This document shows positions 39,586-48,529 of a DNA stretch of 64,000 nucleotides, in pieces. The DNA is taken from NCBI RefSeq assembly GCF_022012445.1, contig NZ_JAKLTS010000003.1, forward strand, positions 310,001 through 374,000, written 5' to 3'. Position 1 is the first letter of the stretch. Each line of letters starts with the position of its first letter. The notes under the pieces were generated by a model. That model had not been told where the DNA came from, did not search any database, and was given only the letters and a program-made list of their open reading frames with translations. The translations under genes and the position numbers were made by a program. Source of the stretch: Massilia sp. TS11. Lineage in GTDB: Bacteria > Pseudomonadota > Gammaproteobacteria > Burkholderiales > Burkholderiaceae_D.

Positions 39586-41919
39586 ATGAAATTACACTCT
39601 GACCGTTTTGCCCCATCTTTTCGCCGTCGCCTGCTCGCTGCTGCCGTAGCGGCCGTCTGTTCGGCGCCCGCCCTGGCCGTCAGCCCCTTTGTCGTTAAAG
39701 ACATCCGGGTCGAAGGCATCCAGCGGACCGAAGCGGGCACGGTGTTCAGCTACCTGCCGGTGCGTGTCGGCGAAACCTTCAACGACGAAAAAAGTATCGC
39801 CACCATCAAGGCCCTGTACAACACGGGCTTCTTCAAGGACGTGCGCCTGGAAGTGGACAATGATGTGCTGGTCGTGCTGGTCGAGGAACGCCCGGCGATT
39901 GCCAGCGTGGACTTCACCGGCACCCACGAATTCGAGAAGGACAATCTGGTCAAAGCGCTGAAAGACATCGGCGTGGGCGAAACCAAGATCTACGACAAAG
40001 CCTCGGTCGACCGCGCCGAGCAGGAACTCAAACGCCAGTACCTGTCGCACGGCATGTACGCGGTGAAGATCACCACCACCATCACCCCGATCGAACGTAA
40101 CCGCGTGAACGTGATGTTCAACGTGGACGAGGGCGATGCGGCGCGCATCAAGGCGGTCAACATCGTCGGCAACAAGGCCTTCACGGACAAGGAACTGCGC
40201 GAGGTCATGGCCCTGTCCAACAGCGGCTGGTTCACCTGGTACACCAAGGCTGACCAGTACTCGAAGCAGAAGCTGACCGGCGACATCGAAGCCATCAAAT
40301 CCTTCTACCTCGACCGCGGCTACCTCGAGGTCAATGTCGACTCGACCCAGGTGTCGATCACGCCCGACAAAAAGGACATCTACCTGACCATCAACATCAC
40401 CGAGGGCGAGAAGTACACGGTCTCGGACATCAAGATGGACGGCGAGATGTTCGGCCGCGAGGAAGAGCTGAAGTCGCTCGTGCTGCTGAGAAAGGGCCAG
40501 GTCTTCTCGGGCACGCTGCAGACCGAATCGAACAAGCGCATCCAGGACCGTCTGGGCAATTTCGGCTACGCCTTTGCCAACGTCAATGCCAACCCGGAAA
40601 TCGACCGCGCCAACAAGACCGTGGCCTTCACCTTCCTGGTGGACCCGGGCAAGCGCGTCTACGTGCGCCGCATGAATATCGCCGGCAATACCACCACGCG
40701 TGACGAGGTGATCCGCCGCGAATTCCGCCAGTTCGAAGGCGCCTGGTACGACAACAACCGCATCAAGCTCTCGCGCGACCGCGTGGACCGCCTTGGCTAC
40801 TTCAAGGAAGTGACGGTCGACACGCCCGAAGCTCAGGGCGTGAACGACCAGGTGGACGTCAACCTGACCGTGACCGAAAAGCCGACCGGTAACTTCACGA
40901 TCGGCGGCGCCTTCTCGCAGGCCGAGAAGTTCGTGTTCACGATGTCGGTCCAGCAGGTCAACTTCGCCGGTTCGGGCAATACGGTGGGTATCGACTTCAA
41001 CACCAGCCGCTACAGCCGCACGATCGCCCTGTCCGAGTTCAACCCGTATTTCACCGAAGACGGGATTTCGCGCGGCGTCGAACTGTTCACCCGGACGACC
41101 CGTCCGCCGCTGCTGAACATCGGCTCCTACACGATCAAGCAGAACGGCGGCCGCGTGACCTTCGGCGTGCCGTTCTCGGAACTCGACACGATCTTCTTCG
41201 GTATCGGCCTCGAACATTCGCGTATCGAAACGGACGAGACCTCGCCGGCCCTGTACCGCCAGTTCGTGCGCCAGTATGGCAATTCGCTGACCGGCGTGGG
41301 TTCGGCCACGACCGACGCCGTGCCGCTGACGGCTGCCTGGGCCCGTGACAGCCGCGACAGCGCGCTGACGCCTTCGGCCGGTAAATACACGCGGGTCAAC
41401 CTGGAACTGGACACGATCGGCAACTCGAAGTACTACCGTGCCGTGCTCGAGCACCAGTACTACTGGCCGATCACCAAGAAGATCACCCTGGCGCTCAAGG
41501 GCGAGGTCGATTACGGCCACGGCCTCAAGGGCAAGGACTACCCGGTCTTCAAGCGCTTCTACGCGGGCGGTATCGGTTCCGTGCGCGGCTACCAGAGCTT
41601 CTCGCTCGGTTATCTCGACCCGAATACCTATGACGTGCTGGGCGGCGCCCAGCGTGTGATCGGTAACGCCGAACTGCAGCTGCCTTTCCCGGGTAGCGGT
41701 CAGGACCGTTCGCTGCGCTGGTTCGGCTTCGTCGACGGCGGCCAGGTCTACCAGGAAGGCCAGAAGATGCGCCTGTCCGAGCTGCGCTACTCGGCCGGTC
41801 TGGGCCTGTCGTGGATTTCGCCGGTGGGTCCGCTCAAGTTGAGTTATGCTTATCCTTTGAACGCCAAACCGAACGACCGCCTGGAGCGCTTCCAGTTCCA
41901 GATGGGTACCGGCTTCTGA
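39586..41919 (+). CDS. bamA: outer membrane protein assembly factor BamA
   Basis: 777-residue Omp85 protein, core of the BAM complex that inserts beta-barrel proteins in the outer membrane. Signal peptide about residues 1-31 (RRRLLAAAVAAVCSAPALA), five POTRA domains, then a beta barrel with GGIGSVRGYQSFS (the VRGF/Y-type lid-lock motif) and a C-terminal strand ending QMGTGF (terminal Phe). ATG 39586 gives the best signal peptide; ATG 39574 and a TTG at 39565 are in-frame alternatives, and no ribosome binding site decides. Followed by skp and lpxD in the conserved order. Confidence 0.97.
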   Translation: MKLHSDRFAPSFRRRLLAAAVAAVCSAPALAVSPFVVKDIRVEGIQRTEAGTVFSYLPVRVGETFNDEKSIATIKALYNTGFFKDVRLEVDNDVLVVLVEERPAIASVDFTGTHEFEKDNLVKALKDIGVGETKIYDKASVDRAEQELKRQYLSHGMYAVKITTTITPIERNRVNVMFNVDEGDAARIKAVNIVGNKAFTDKELREVMALSNSGWFTWYTKADQYSKQKLTGDIEAIKSFYLDRGYLEVNVDSTQVSITPDKKDIYLTINITEGEKYTVSDIKMDGEMFGREEELKSLVLLRKGQVFSGTLQTESNKRIQDRLGNFGYAFANVNANPEIDRANKTVAFTFLVDPGKRVYVRRMNIAGNTTTRDEVIRREFRQFEGAWYDNNRIKLSRDRVDRLGYFKEVTVDTPEAQGVNDQVDVNLTVTEKPTGNFTIGGAFSQAEKFVFTMSVQQVNFAGSGNTVGIDFNTSRYSRTIALSEFNPYFTEDGISRGVELFTRTTRPPLLNIGSYTIKQNGGRVTFGVPFSELDTIFFGIGLEHSRIETDETSPALYRQFVRQYGNSLTGVGSATTDAVPLTAAWARDSRDSALTPSAGKYTRVNLELDTIGNSKYYRAVLEHQYYWPITKKITLALKGEVDYGHGLKGKDYPVFKRFYAGGIGSVRGYQSFSLGYLDPNTYDVLGGAQRVIGNAELQLPFPGSGQDRSLRWFGFVDGGQVYQEGQKMRLSELRYSAGLGLSWISPVGPLKLSYAYPLNAKPNDRLERFQFQMGTGF

Positions 41920-41935
41920 GATTGCACGGAGAATT

Positions 41936-42451
41936 ATGTTGAACACCGCATTTGCCCGCTTGAGCAAGGGCCTGATGGCGCTGGCCCTGTGTGCTTGCGC
42001 CGCGGGCCCGGCCCTGGCCCAGGGCACCAAGGTTGCCTATGTTGCAACCGAGCGCCTGATGACGGATTCGAAACTCGCGAAACTGGCCGATGCCAAGATC
42101 GAAGCCGAGTTTTCCAAGCGCGACAAGGCCATCAAGGATCAGGTCGAGTCCTACAAGAGCGCCCTGGCCGCCTTCGAAAAGAGCATGGCCGGCATGAGCG
42201 AAGCCGACCGCGGCAAGCGCACGCGTGAGCTGCGCGACATGGAACTGGACATCCAGCGTAAGCGCCGCGAGTTCGGCGAGGACCTGAACCAGCGCCGCAA
42301 CGAGGAGCGCGCCATCATCGCCCAGCGCGCCTCCAAGATCATTGAGCGGATCGCGCTCGACGAGGGCATCGACATCGTGCTGCAGGACGTGGCTTTCTAC
42401 AGCTCGCGCGCCGACATCACGGACAAGATCCTCAAAGAGCTCGATAAATAG
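41936..42451 (+). CDS. skp: OmpH/Skp family periplasmic chaperone
   Basis: 171-residue periplasmic chaperone carrying unfolded outer-membrane proteins to BAM. Signal peptide cleaved near residue 28 ([10 protein letters not shown]). The rest is a charged helical hairpin ([20 protein letters not shown]) typical of Skp tentacles. CGGAGA precedes ATG 41936. It is one base from lpxD. Confidence 0.94.
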   Translation: MLNTAFARLSKGLMALALCACAAGPALAQGTKVAYVATERLMTDSKLAKLADAKIEAEFSKRDKAIKDQVESYKSALAAFEKSMAGMSEADRGKRTRELRDMELDIQRKRREFGEDLNQRRNEERAIIAQRASKIIERIALDEGIDIVLQDVAFYSSRADITDKILKELDK

Positions 42452-42452
42452 G

Positions 42453-43508
42453 ATGGCGACCCGACTCGGCGAACTGATAGATCGCCTGGGCGGGCAACTG
42501 GTCGGCGATCCCAGCCTGGAAGTGGTGGGGATCGCGCCATTGTCGGACGCGGGCGCCCAGCACATCAGCTTTCTGTCCAATTCCAAATTCCGCAGCCAGG
42601 CTCAGCAGAGCAAAGCGGCGGCCCTGATTGTCTCTCCCAAGGATGATGCCACCGTCGCCGAGCAGTACGCCGGCGCGCGCATCGTCACGCCCAATCCCTA
42701 CGCCTACTTCGCCCGTGCGGCCCAGTATTTCGAGTCGCTCACGGCCCATGTGCCGGCCCCCGGCATCCACCCGAGCGCGGTGCTGGGCGAGGGCGCCGTG
42801 GTGGATCCGAGCGCACACATCGGCCCGCATGTGACGATCGAGGCCGGCGCGCGCATCGGCGCCGGCGCCATCATCGATGCCGGCTGCTTCATCGGGCGCG
42901 GCGCCGAGGTGGGCGAGGGCACGCATTTCTTCGCGAACGTGACCTTCCACGCCGGCTGTGTCATCGGCAAGCGCGGCATCGTGCATTCGGGCGCCGTGAT
43001 CGGCACCGACGGCTTTGGTTTCGCCAATGAAGGCGGGGTCTACATAAAGATTCCCCAGGTCGGGCGCGTGCTGATTGGAGACGACGTCGACATCGGCGCC
43101 AATACCTGCATCGACCGCGGCGCCCTGGCCGACACCATCATTGAAGACGGCGTCAAGCTCGACAACCAGATCCAGATCGGCCACAACTGCCGGATCGGCG
43201 CCCACACGGCCATGGCCGGCTGCGTCGGCGTGGCGGGCAGCGCCATCATCGGCAAGTTCTGCACCTTCGGCGGTGCGGCCATGGTGCTGGGCCACCTGAC
43301 GATTGCCGACAACGTCCACATTTCCTCCGGTTCCATGGTGTCGCGCTCGATCCACGAGCCGGGCCAGTACACCGGTTTCTACCCGCTCGCCAAGAATGCC
43401 GAGTGGGAAAAGACAGCGGCCATCGTCCGCAACCTCGATGCCATGCGCGACAAGATTCGCGCATTGGAAAAAACAATCAAGACCCTGACTGAGAATCATG
43501 ACCACTGA
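42453..43508 (+). CDS. lpxD: UDP-3-O-(3-hydroxymyristoyl)glucosamine N-acyltransferase
   Basis: 351-residue third enzyme of lipid A synthesis. N-terminal uridine-binding domain, then a left-handed beta helix of hexapeptide repeats ([20 protein letters not shown] and on), with the catalytic-type histidine segment [22 protein letters not shown] 42453 lies one base after the skp stop; a longer upstream frame overlapping skp is rejected. It overlaps fabZ by 11 bases. Confidence 0.97.
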   Translation: MATRLGELIDRLGGQLVGDPSLEVVGIAPLSDAGAQHISFLSNSKFRSQAQQSKAAALIVSPKDDATVAEQYAGARIVTPNPYAYFARAAQYFESLTAHVPAPGIHPSAVLGEGAVVDPSAHIGPHVTIEAGARIGAGAIIDAGCFIGRGAEVGEGTHFFANVTFHAGCVIGKRGIVHSGAVIGTDGFGFANEGGVYIKIPQVGRVLIGDDVDIGANTCIDRGALADTIIEDGVKLDNQIQIGHNCRIGAHTAMAGCVGVAGSAIIGKFCTFGGAAMVLGHLTIADNVHISSGSMVSRSIHEPGQYTGFYPLAKNAEWEKTAAIVRNLDAMRDKIRALEKTIKTLTENHDH

Positions 43509-43977
43509 GAACAAGACCCTGTGCATCAACGAGATCAAGAAGTTTCTGCCGCATCGCTATCCGATGCTGCTCGTTGATCGCGTCCTGACCTGGGAATCGG
43601 GCAAGACCATCACCGCCATCAAGAACGTCACCGCCAACGAAGAATTCTTCAACGGCCATTTCCCGCACAAGCCGGTGATGCCGGGCGTGCTGATGATCGA
43701 GGCCCTGGCCCAGACCGCCGCCATCCTGTCCTTCCTGACGATGAATATGAAGCCGGACGAGAATTCGGTCGTCTATTTCGTCGGCATCGACAATGCGCGC
43801 TTCAAGCGTCCGGTCGAGCCGGGCGACCAGCTCAAGATGGATGTGGAAATCCTGCGCACCTCGCGCGGCATCTGGAAGTACAAGGCCCAGGCCTCGGTCG
43901 ATGGCCAGGTCGCCGTCGAAGCCGAACTGATGTGCACGATCCGCTCCACCGCCGACCCGAGCCAGCCGGCCGCTTAA
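43498..43977 (+). CDS. fabZ: 3-hydroxyacyl-ACP dehydratase FabZ
   Basis: 159-residue hotdog-fold dehydratase of fatty-acid elongation; competes with LpxA/LpxD for 3-hydroxyacyl-ACP. Active-site histidine in [13 protein letters not shown] and acidic residue in [20 protein letters not shown]. Starts inside lpxD (11-base overlap), 3 bases before lpxA. Confidence 0.98.
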   Translation: MTTENKTLCINEIKKFLPHRYPMLLVDRVLTWESGKTITAIKNVTANEEFFNGHFPHKPVMPGVLMIEALAQTAAILSFLTMNMKPDENSVVYFVGIDNARFKRPVEPGDQLKMDVEILRTSRGIWKYKAQASVDGQVAVEAELMCTIRSTADPSQPAA

Positions 43978-43980
43978 GCC

Positions 43981-44769
43981 ATGGCGCACATCCATCCGAC
44001 CGCCATCGTCGACCCCAAAGCCGAGCTGGACAGCTCGGTCGAGGTCGGCGCCTACACGCTCATCGGTCCGCATGTGAAGATCGGCGCGCGCACCAAGGTG
44101 GGCCCGCATGTCGTTATCGAAGGCCACACGACGATTGGTGAGGACAACCATTTCTTCCAGTTCTCGTCGATCGGCGCCCAGCCGCAGGACAAGAAGTGGG
44201 CCGGCGAGCCGACCCGTCTGGAAGTGGGCGACCGCAATACGATCCGCGAGTTCTGCACCTTCAATACCGGCACCGTGCAGGACAAGGGCGTGACCCGCCT
44301 GGGCAATGACAACTGGATCTCGGCCTATGTCCACCTCGCGCATGACTGCGTGGTGGGCAATAACACGATCTTCTCGAACAACGCCCAGCTGGCCGGGCAT
44401 GTGGAGATCGGCGACTGGTGCATTCTGTCCGGCTATGCCAACGTCCACCAGTTCTGCAAGATCGGGCCGCATGCCTTTGTCGGCATGAGCACCAGCCTGA
44501 CCATGGACGTGCCGCCTTTCGTGCTGCTGAACGGGAATCCGGCCGCAGCCCACGGCGTCAACATCGAAGGCCTGAAACGGCGCGGCTTCTCGCGGGCGCG
44601 CATCGATGCGATCCGCCAGGCCTACAAGCTGCTGTACCGCTCCGGCCTGACGCTCGAAGAAGCCAAGCAGGCGCTCGACGCCCATGCCGCCAGCCTGGAA
44701 GAGGGCGCCGACGACGTGCGCGCCTTCCGCGCCTTTCTCGACACGTCCACCCGTGGCATCCTGCGCTGA
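43981..44769 (+). CDS. lpxA: UDP-N-acetylglucosamine acyltransferase
   Basis: 262-residue first enzyme of lipid A synthesis. Left-handed beta helix at the N-terminal side (IHPTAIVDPKAELDSSVEVG) and catalytic histidine in YVHLAHDCVVGN; C-terminal helical domain GLKRRGFSRARIDAIRQAYK. Starts 3 bases after fabZ; its 3' end is overlapped by the likely lpxB GTG start. Confidence 0.98.
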   Translation: MAHIHPTAIVDPKAELDSSVEVGAYTLIGPHVKIGARTKVGPHVVIEGHTTIGEDNHFFQFSSIGAQPQDKKWAGEPTRLEVGDRNTIREFCTFNTGTVQDKGVTRLGNDNWISAYVHLAHDCVVGNNTIFSNNAQLAGHVEIGDWCILSGYANVHQFCKIGPHAFVGMSTSLTMDVPPFVLLNGNPAAAHGVNIEGLKRRGFSRARIDAIRQAYKLLYRSGLTLEEAKQALDAHAASLEEGADDVRAFRAFLDTSTRGILR

Positions 44770-45916
44770 TCCTCTGCTTGCGGTGGTCGCTGGCGAACTG
44801 TCCGGCGACCTGCTGGCGGCGCGCCTGATGGCCGGGGTGCGCGCACAGCAGCCGCAGGCGCGCTTCACCGGGATCGGCGGGCCTGCCATGGCCGAACAGG
44901 GCCTGGTCAGCGAGGTCGCGCTCGACAAGCTGGCCGTGCGCGGCCTGTTCGAAATCATTCCCCGTTACCGCGAACTCAAAGGCATCCAGAACCGCCTGCG
45001 CGACCGCCTGCTGCGCGAGCGGCCGGCCGTCTTCATCGGCGCCGACTACCCGGGCTTCAACCTTGGCCTCGAAGAGCAGCTGCGCGCGGCCGGCATCCCG
45101 ACCGTGCATTACATCAGCCCGCAGATCTGGGCCTGGCGCGGCGGGCGCATCAAGAAGATTCAGCGCGCCGTCTCGCATATGCTGGCGATCTTTCCGTTTG
45201 AAGAAGCGATCTACCAGCAGGCTGGCGTGCCGGTCACCTATGTCGGCCATCCGCTGGCCGAGATGATTCCGATGCAGCCGGACGTGGCCGAATCGCGCCG
45301 CGTGCTGGGCATTGGCGCGGATGAAAAGGTGGTCTGCATCATGCCGGGCTCGCGCATGGGCGAGCTCAAGTATCTGGTCGAGCCCTTCATCGGCGCCGCC
45401 CTGGCGCTGCGCCAGCGCGAGCCGGGGCTGCGCTTCATCGCCCCGATGGCGGGCGAACGCCAGCGCGTGTATTTCCACGAACTGGTGGCGCGCTATGGTT
45501 TGGGCGGGGTCGACATCGATCTGATCGACGGCCAGTCGCATGCGGCCATTGCGGCGGCCGACGCGGTGCTGTGCGCCTCGGGTACGGCCACGCTCGAAGT
45601 GGCGCTGCACAAGAAGCCGATGGTCATCGCCTACAAGGTCATGGAAGCCTCGTGGCAGATCATGCGCCACATGGGCTACCAGCCGTGGATTGGCCTGCCG
45701 AATATTCTGGCGCGCGAATTCCTCGTGCCCGAGCTGCTCCAGCATCAGGCCACGCCCAAGGCCCTGGCCGATGCGCTGTGGTTCCAGCTGAACGACGAGG
45801 CCAACCGGCGCATGCTGGGCGAACGCTTCGCCGCCATGCATGCCAGCCTGCTGCGCAACTCCAGCCAGGAGGCGGCTGCCGCCGTGCTCGGCGTCATCGA
45901 GCGGGGTGTGGCATGA
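44753..45916 (+). CDS. lpxB: lipid A disaccharide synthase
   Basis: 387-residue glycosyltransferase (GT19) joining UDP-2,3-diacylglucosamine and lipid [16 protein letters not shown] at the N-terminus, [15 protein letters not shown] and [10 protein letters not shown] are hallmarks; C-terminal [12 protein letters not shown]. No ATG fits; GTG 44753 gives a family-like N-terminus (about 11 residues before VAGELSGD) and overlaps lpxA by 17 bases. The frame is open further upstream inside lpxA, so the start is the least certain part. Confidence 0.95.
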   Translation: MASCADPLLAVVAGELSGDLLAARLMAGVRAQQPQARFTGIGGPAMAEQGLVSEVALDKLAVRGLFEIIPRYRELKGIQNRLRDRLLRERPAVFIGADYPGFNLGLEEQLRAAGIPTVHYISPQIWAWRGGRIKKIQRAVSHMLAIFPFEEAIYQQAGVPVTYVGHPLAEMIPMQPDVAESRRVLGIGADEKVVCIMPGSRMGELKYLVEPFIGAALALRQREPGLRFIAPMAGERQRVYFHELVARYGLGGVDIDLIDGQSHAAIAAADAVLCASGTATLEVALHKKPMVIAYKVMEASWQIMRHMGYQPWIGLPNILAREFLVPELLQHQATPKALADALWFQLNDEANRRMLGERFAAMHASLLRNSSQEAAAAVLGVIERGVA

Positions 45917-46521
45917 ACCTTGGCCTGTTCGACGACTGGGGCAGCCCCGAAGACATCGTCTGCGGCGTCGATGAAGCCGGGCGCGGGCCGCTGGCCGGGC
46001 CGGTGTTCGCCGCCGCCGTCATTCTCGATCCGGCGCGGCCGGTGGCGGGCCTGCGCGATTCCAAGAAGCTCAGCGAGGCGCGGCGCGACGAACTGGCGCC
46101 GCGGATCAAGGAGCAGGCACTGGCCTGGGCGATTGCCGCCTGCAGTGAAGAGGAAATTGACCGCCTGAACATTCTGCAGGCCAGCATGCTGGCCATGCGC
46201 CGTGCGGTCGAGGCGCTGGCGGTGCAGCCGACCCTGGCGCTGATCGACGGCAACCGTTGCCCGGTGATGGCGGTGCGCAGCATCCCCATCGTGGGCGGGG
46301 ACGACAAGGTGGACGCGATATCGGCCGCCTCGATCCTGGCCAAAACAGCGCGCGACGCGGCCCTGCTGGTGCTGCATGAAACCTACCCGCAATATGCGTT
46401 TGACCAGCACAAGGGCTATCCGACTGCGCTGCATCTGGAACGTCTGCGCCTGCACGGCGTGTCGCCCGTGCACCGCCGTTCCTATGCGCCGGTCAAGGCT
46501 TTGCTCGATATTCAGCCATGA
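45913..46521 (+). CDS. rnhB: ribonuclease HII
   Basis: 202-residue endonuclease cutting the RNA strand of RNA-DNA hybrids, including single ribonucleotides. Catalytic acids in [15 protein letters not shown] (D, E), LIDGN (D) and [15 protein letters not shown] (D). ATGA overlap with lpxB upstream and with the methyltransferase gene downstream. Confidence 0.97.
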   Translation: MNLGLFDDWGSPEDIVCGVDEAGRGPLAGPVFAAAVILDPARPVAGLRDSKKLSEARRDELAPRIKEQALAWAIAACSEEEIDRLNILQASMLAMRRAVEALAVQPTLALIDGNRCPVMAVRSIPIVGGDDKVDAISAASILAKTARDAALLVLHETYPQYAFDQHKGYPTALHLERLRLHGVSPVHRRSYAPVKALLDIQP

Positions 46522-47291
46522 AGACCATCAGTTCGCGCGATAACGCGCAGTACAAAGCCCTGAAGCAGCTGGCCACCAGCAGCCAGGCGCGGCGCAAGGC
46601 CGGGCAGAGCGTGCTCGACGGCGTGCACCTGTGCCAGGCCTGGCTCGACTTGCGCGGTCAGCCGCTCGAATGCGTGGTCAGCGAGAGCTCGCTCGCCCAT
46701 CCCGAAGTGGCGCCGCTGCTGGCGCGCTGCGACAAGGTGCTGATGCTGCCTGATGCGCTGTACAGTGCGCTGAGCCAGGTGGAACACGGCGTGGGCCTGC
46801 TGTTCGTGGTGCCGACGCCGCAGGGCGCCGCCCCGGCTGCGCTGAGCGAAAACGCGGTGCTGCTCGATGGTGTGCAGGATCCGGGCAATCTCGGTTCGAT
46901 TCTGCGCAGCGCCGCCGCCGCCGGCATCCGCCATGTGTACTGCGGGCCTGGCACGGCGGCCGTGTGGTCGCCCAAGGTGCTGCGCGCGGCCATGGGCGCC
47001 CATTTTGTGCTGGACATCGTGGAGCAGGTCGACCTCGCCGCACTGGCCGCCCAGGCGCGCATTCCGGTCCTGGCGACCAGCGGCTACGCGGCCCAGAGCC
47101 TGTACGAGACCGATCTGCGCGGCCCCGCCGCATGGATTCTGGGCCACGAGGGGCAGGGCGTGTCCGACACCCTGCTGAACGCGGCCAGCCTGCGCATCAA
47201 GGTGCCGCATCTGGGCCAGGTGGAATCGCTGAATGTGGCCGCGTGCGCGGCGGTGTGCTTTTTCGAGCAGATGAGGCAAAATCTGCGGTAA
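46518..47291 (+). CDS. TrmH-family (SpoU) RNA methyltransferase
   Basis: 257-residue SPOUT methyltransferase. N-terminal substrate-binding domain, then the knotted SAM domain with [34 protein letters not shown] and [18 protein letters not shown], the three SpoU motifs. It probably 2'-O-methylates rRNA or tRNA; RlmB-like is the nearest guess. ATGA overlap with rnhB makes it the end of the long envelope operon. Confidence 0.92.
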   Translation: MKTISSRDNAQYKALKQLATSSQARRKAGQSVLDGVHLCQAWLDLRGQPLECVVSESSLAHPEVAPLLARCDKVLMLPDALYSALSQVEHGVGLLFVVPTPQGAAPAALSENAVLLDGVQDPGNLGSILRSAAAAGIRHVYCGPGTAAVWSPKVLRAAMGAHFVLDIVEQVDLAALAAQARIPVLATSGYAAQSLYETDLRGPAAWILGHEGQGVSDTLLNAASLRIKVPHLGQVESLNVAACAAVCFFEQMRQNLR

Positions 47292-47320
47292 TCTGTCGCA
47301 AGCGAAGAAACGGGAACGGA

Positions 47321-48517
47321 ATGGAAATCGCGCAATTGCATCTGCTGGTGGCCGAAGCCGACCACGCCCAGCGCCGGGCGGTGGTGGAGGCGCTCGGCCG
47401 CATGGGCGCGATCCGCATTACCGAGGCGCCCGACGGCCACACGGCCCTGCGCTGCATCGAAGACAGCTTTGCGCCGCCGGTGGACGTGGCCATCATCGAC
47501 CTCGACCTGCCGGGCATGGATGGCATCGACCTGATCCGCACGCTGGCTGGCAAGCCGGACTGCAAGGCCCAGGTGATCGTCACCGGCAATCAGGGCGGCG
47601 CGCTGATGTTCTCGGTCGAGACCATGGCCCTGGCCTACGGACTGGACCTGCTGGGCACGATTTCCAAGCCGGTGGGGGCGGCCCGTCTGCAAAGCCTGCT
47701 CGAGCTGTACGTGCCGGCGGCCGACAAGCAGCGCCGTCCCGGTCCGACCTTCAGCTTTGCGGAAATCGGCGTGGCCCTGCAAGCGCGCCAGTTTGAACCT
47801 TTCTTCCAGCCCAAGATCGAACTCGAAACGGGCCAGGTCAAGGGCCTGGAGGCCTTCGCGCGCTGGAAGCATCCGGAGCATGGCGTGCTCGGCCCGGCCG
47901 CCTTTATCGACGCGCTGGAACACAACGGCCGTGTGGATTTTCTCGACTGGACCATGATCGAGCGTTCGGTCGCGTGCGCGCGCACCCTGCACGATCAGGG
48001 CATGCCGATACCGGTGTCCATCAACCTGGCGCCGCAGACCCTGGCCCATCCGGCCTTTGTGCAACAGATCACGGCTTGCACGCAGCGCCACCGCATGATG
48101 CCGGACTACATCACCTTCGAGATGCCGGAGTCCTCGGTGCTGACCAATGAAGCCAGCTTCCTCGAACGCCTGGTGCGCCTGCGCATGCTTGGCTATGGCC
48201 TGGCGATCGACGACTACGGCACTGGCCGCTCGAATCTCCAGCTGCTGGCGCGCATCCCCTTCAGCGAGTTGAAAATCGACCGCAGTTTTGTCGATGGCGC
48301 CTCGCGCAAGCGCCCGCTGCAAACGGTACTCAAGTCCTGCCTGGGCCTGGCCCGCAGCCTGGAGCGCCATTCCTGCGCCGTGGGCGTGGAAACAAAGGAG
48401 GATTGGGACTTCCTGCAGGACCTGGGCTGCACGTACGCCCAGGGTTACCACATCGCCAAGCCGATGGAAGTGGGCGAGCTGCCCGCCTGGCTCGACGATT
48501 GGCGTCATTTCTTTTAA
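47321..48517 (+). CDS. response regulator with REC and EAL domains, EAL probably impaired
   Basis: 398-residue protein. The REC domain (about 5-130) has phosphoacceptor D60 in AIIDLDLPGMDG and K116 in TISKPVG. The EAL domain (about 145-390) keeps E177 (LEAFARW), N235, E267, E270, D297/D298 (IDDYGTG), K318 (LKIDRSF), E357 and Q374 (AQGYHIAKP). The conserved motif AEGVET is AVGVET: V354 stands where the first glutamate should be, a residue reported as critical for c-di-GMP hydrolysis (E352 in RocR). It may be a weak or inactive phosphodiesterase that acts as a c-di-GMP sensor (inference). ATG 47321. No cognate kinase is adjacent. Confidence 0.92.
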   Translation: MEIAQLHLLVAEADHAQRRAVVEALGRMGAIRITEAPDGHTALRCIEDSFAPPVDVAIIDLDLPGMDGIDLIRTLAGKPDCKAQVIVTGNQGGALMFSVETMALAYGLDLLGTISKPVGAARLQSLLELYVPAADKQRRPGPTFSFAEIGVALQARQFEPFFQPKIELETGQVKGLEAFARWKHPEHGVLGPAAFIDALEHNGRVDFLDWTMIERSVACARTLHDQGMPIPVSINLAPQTLAHPAFVQQITACTQRHRMMPDYITFEMPESSVLTNEASFLERLVRLRMLGYGLAIDDYGTGRSNLQLLARIPFSELKIDRSFVDGASRKRPLQTVLKSCLGLARSLERHSCAVGVETKEDWDFLQDLGCTYAQGYHIAKPMEVGELPAWLDDWRHFF

Positions 48518-48529
48518 GGCCGTTTCCCC

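Noticed and set aside
39592-42030. 812-codon minus-strand frame opposite bamA
   Set aside because: Shadow of bamA; no family features.
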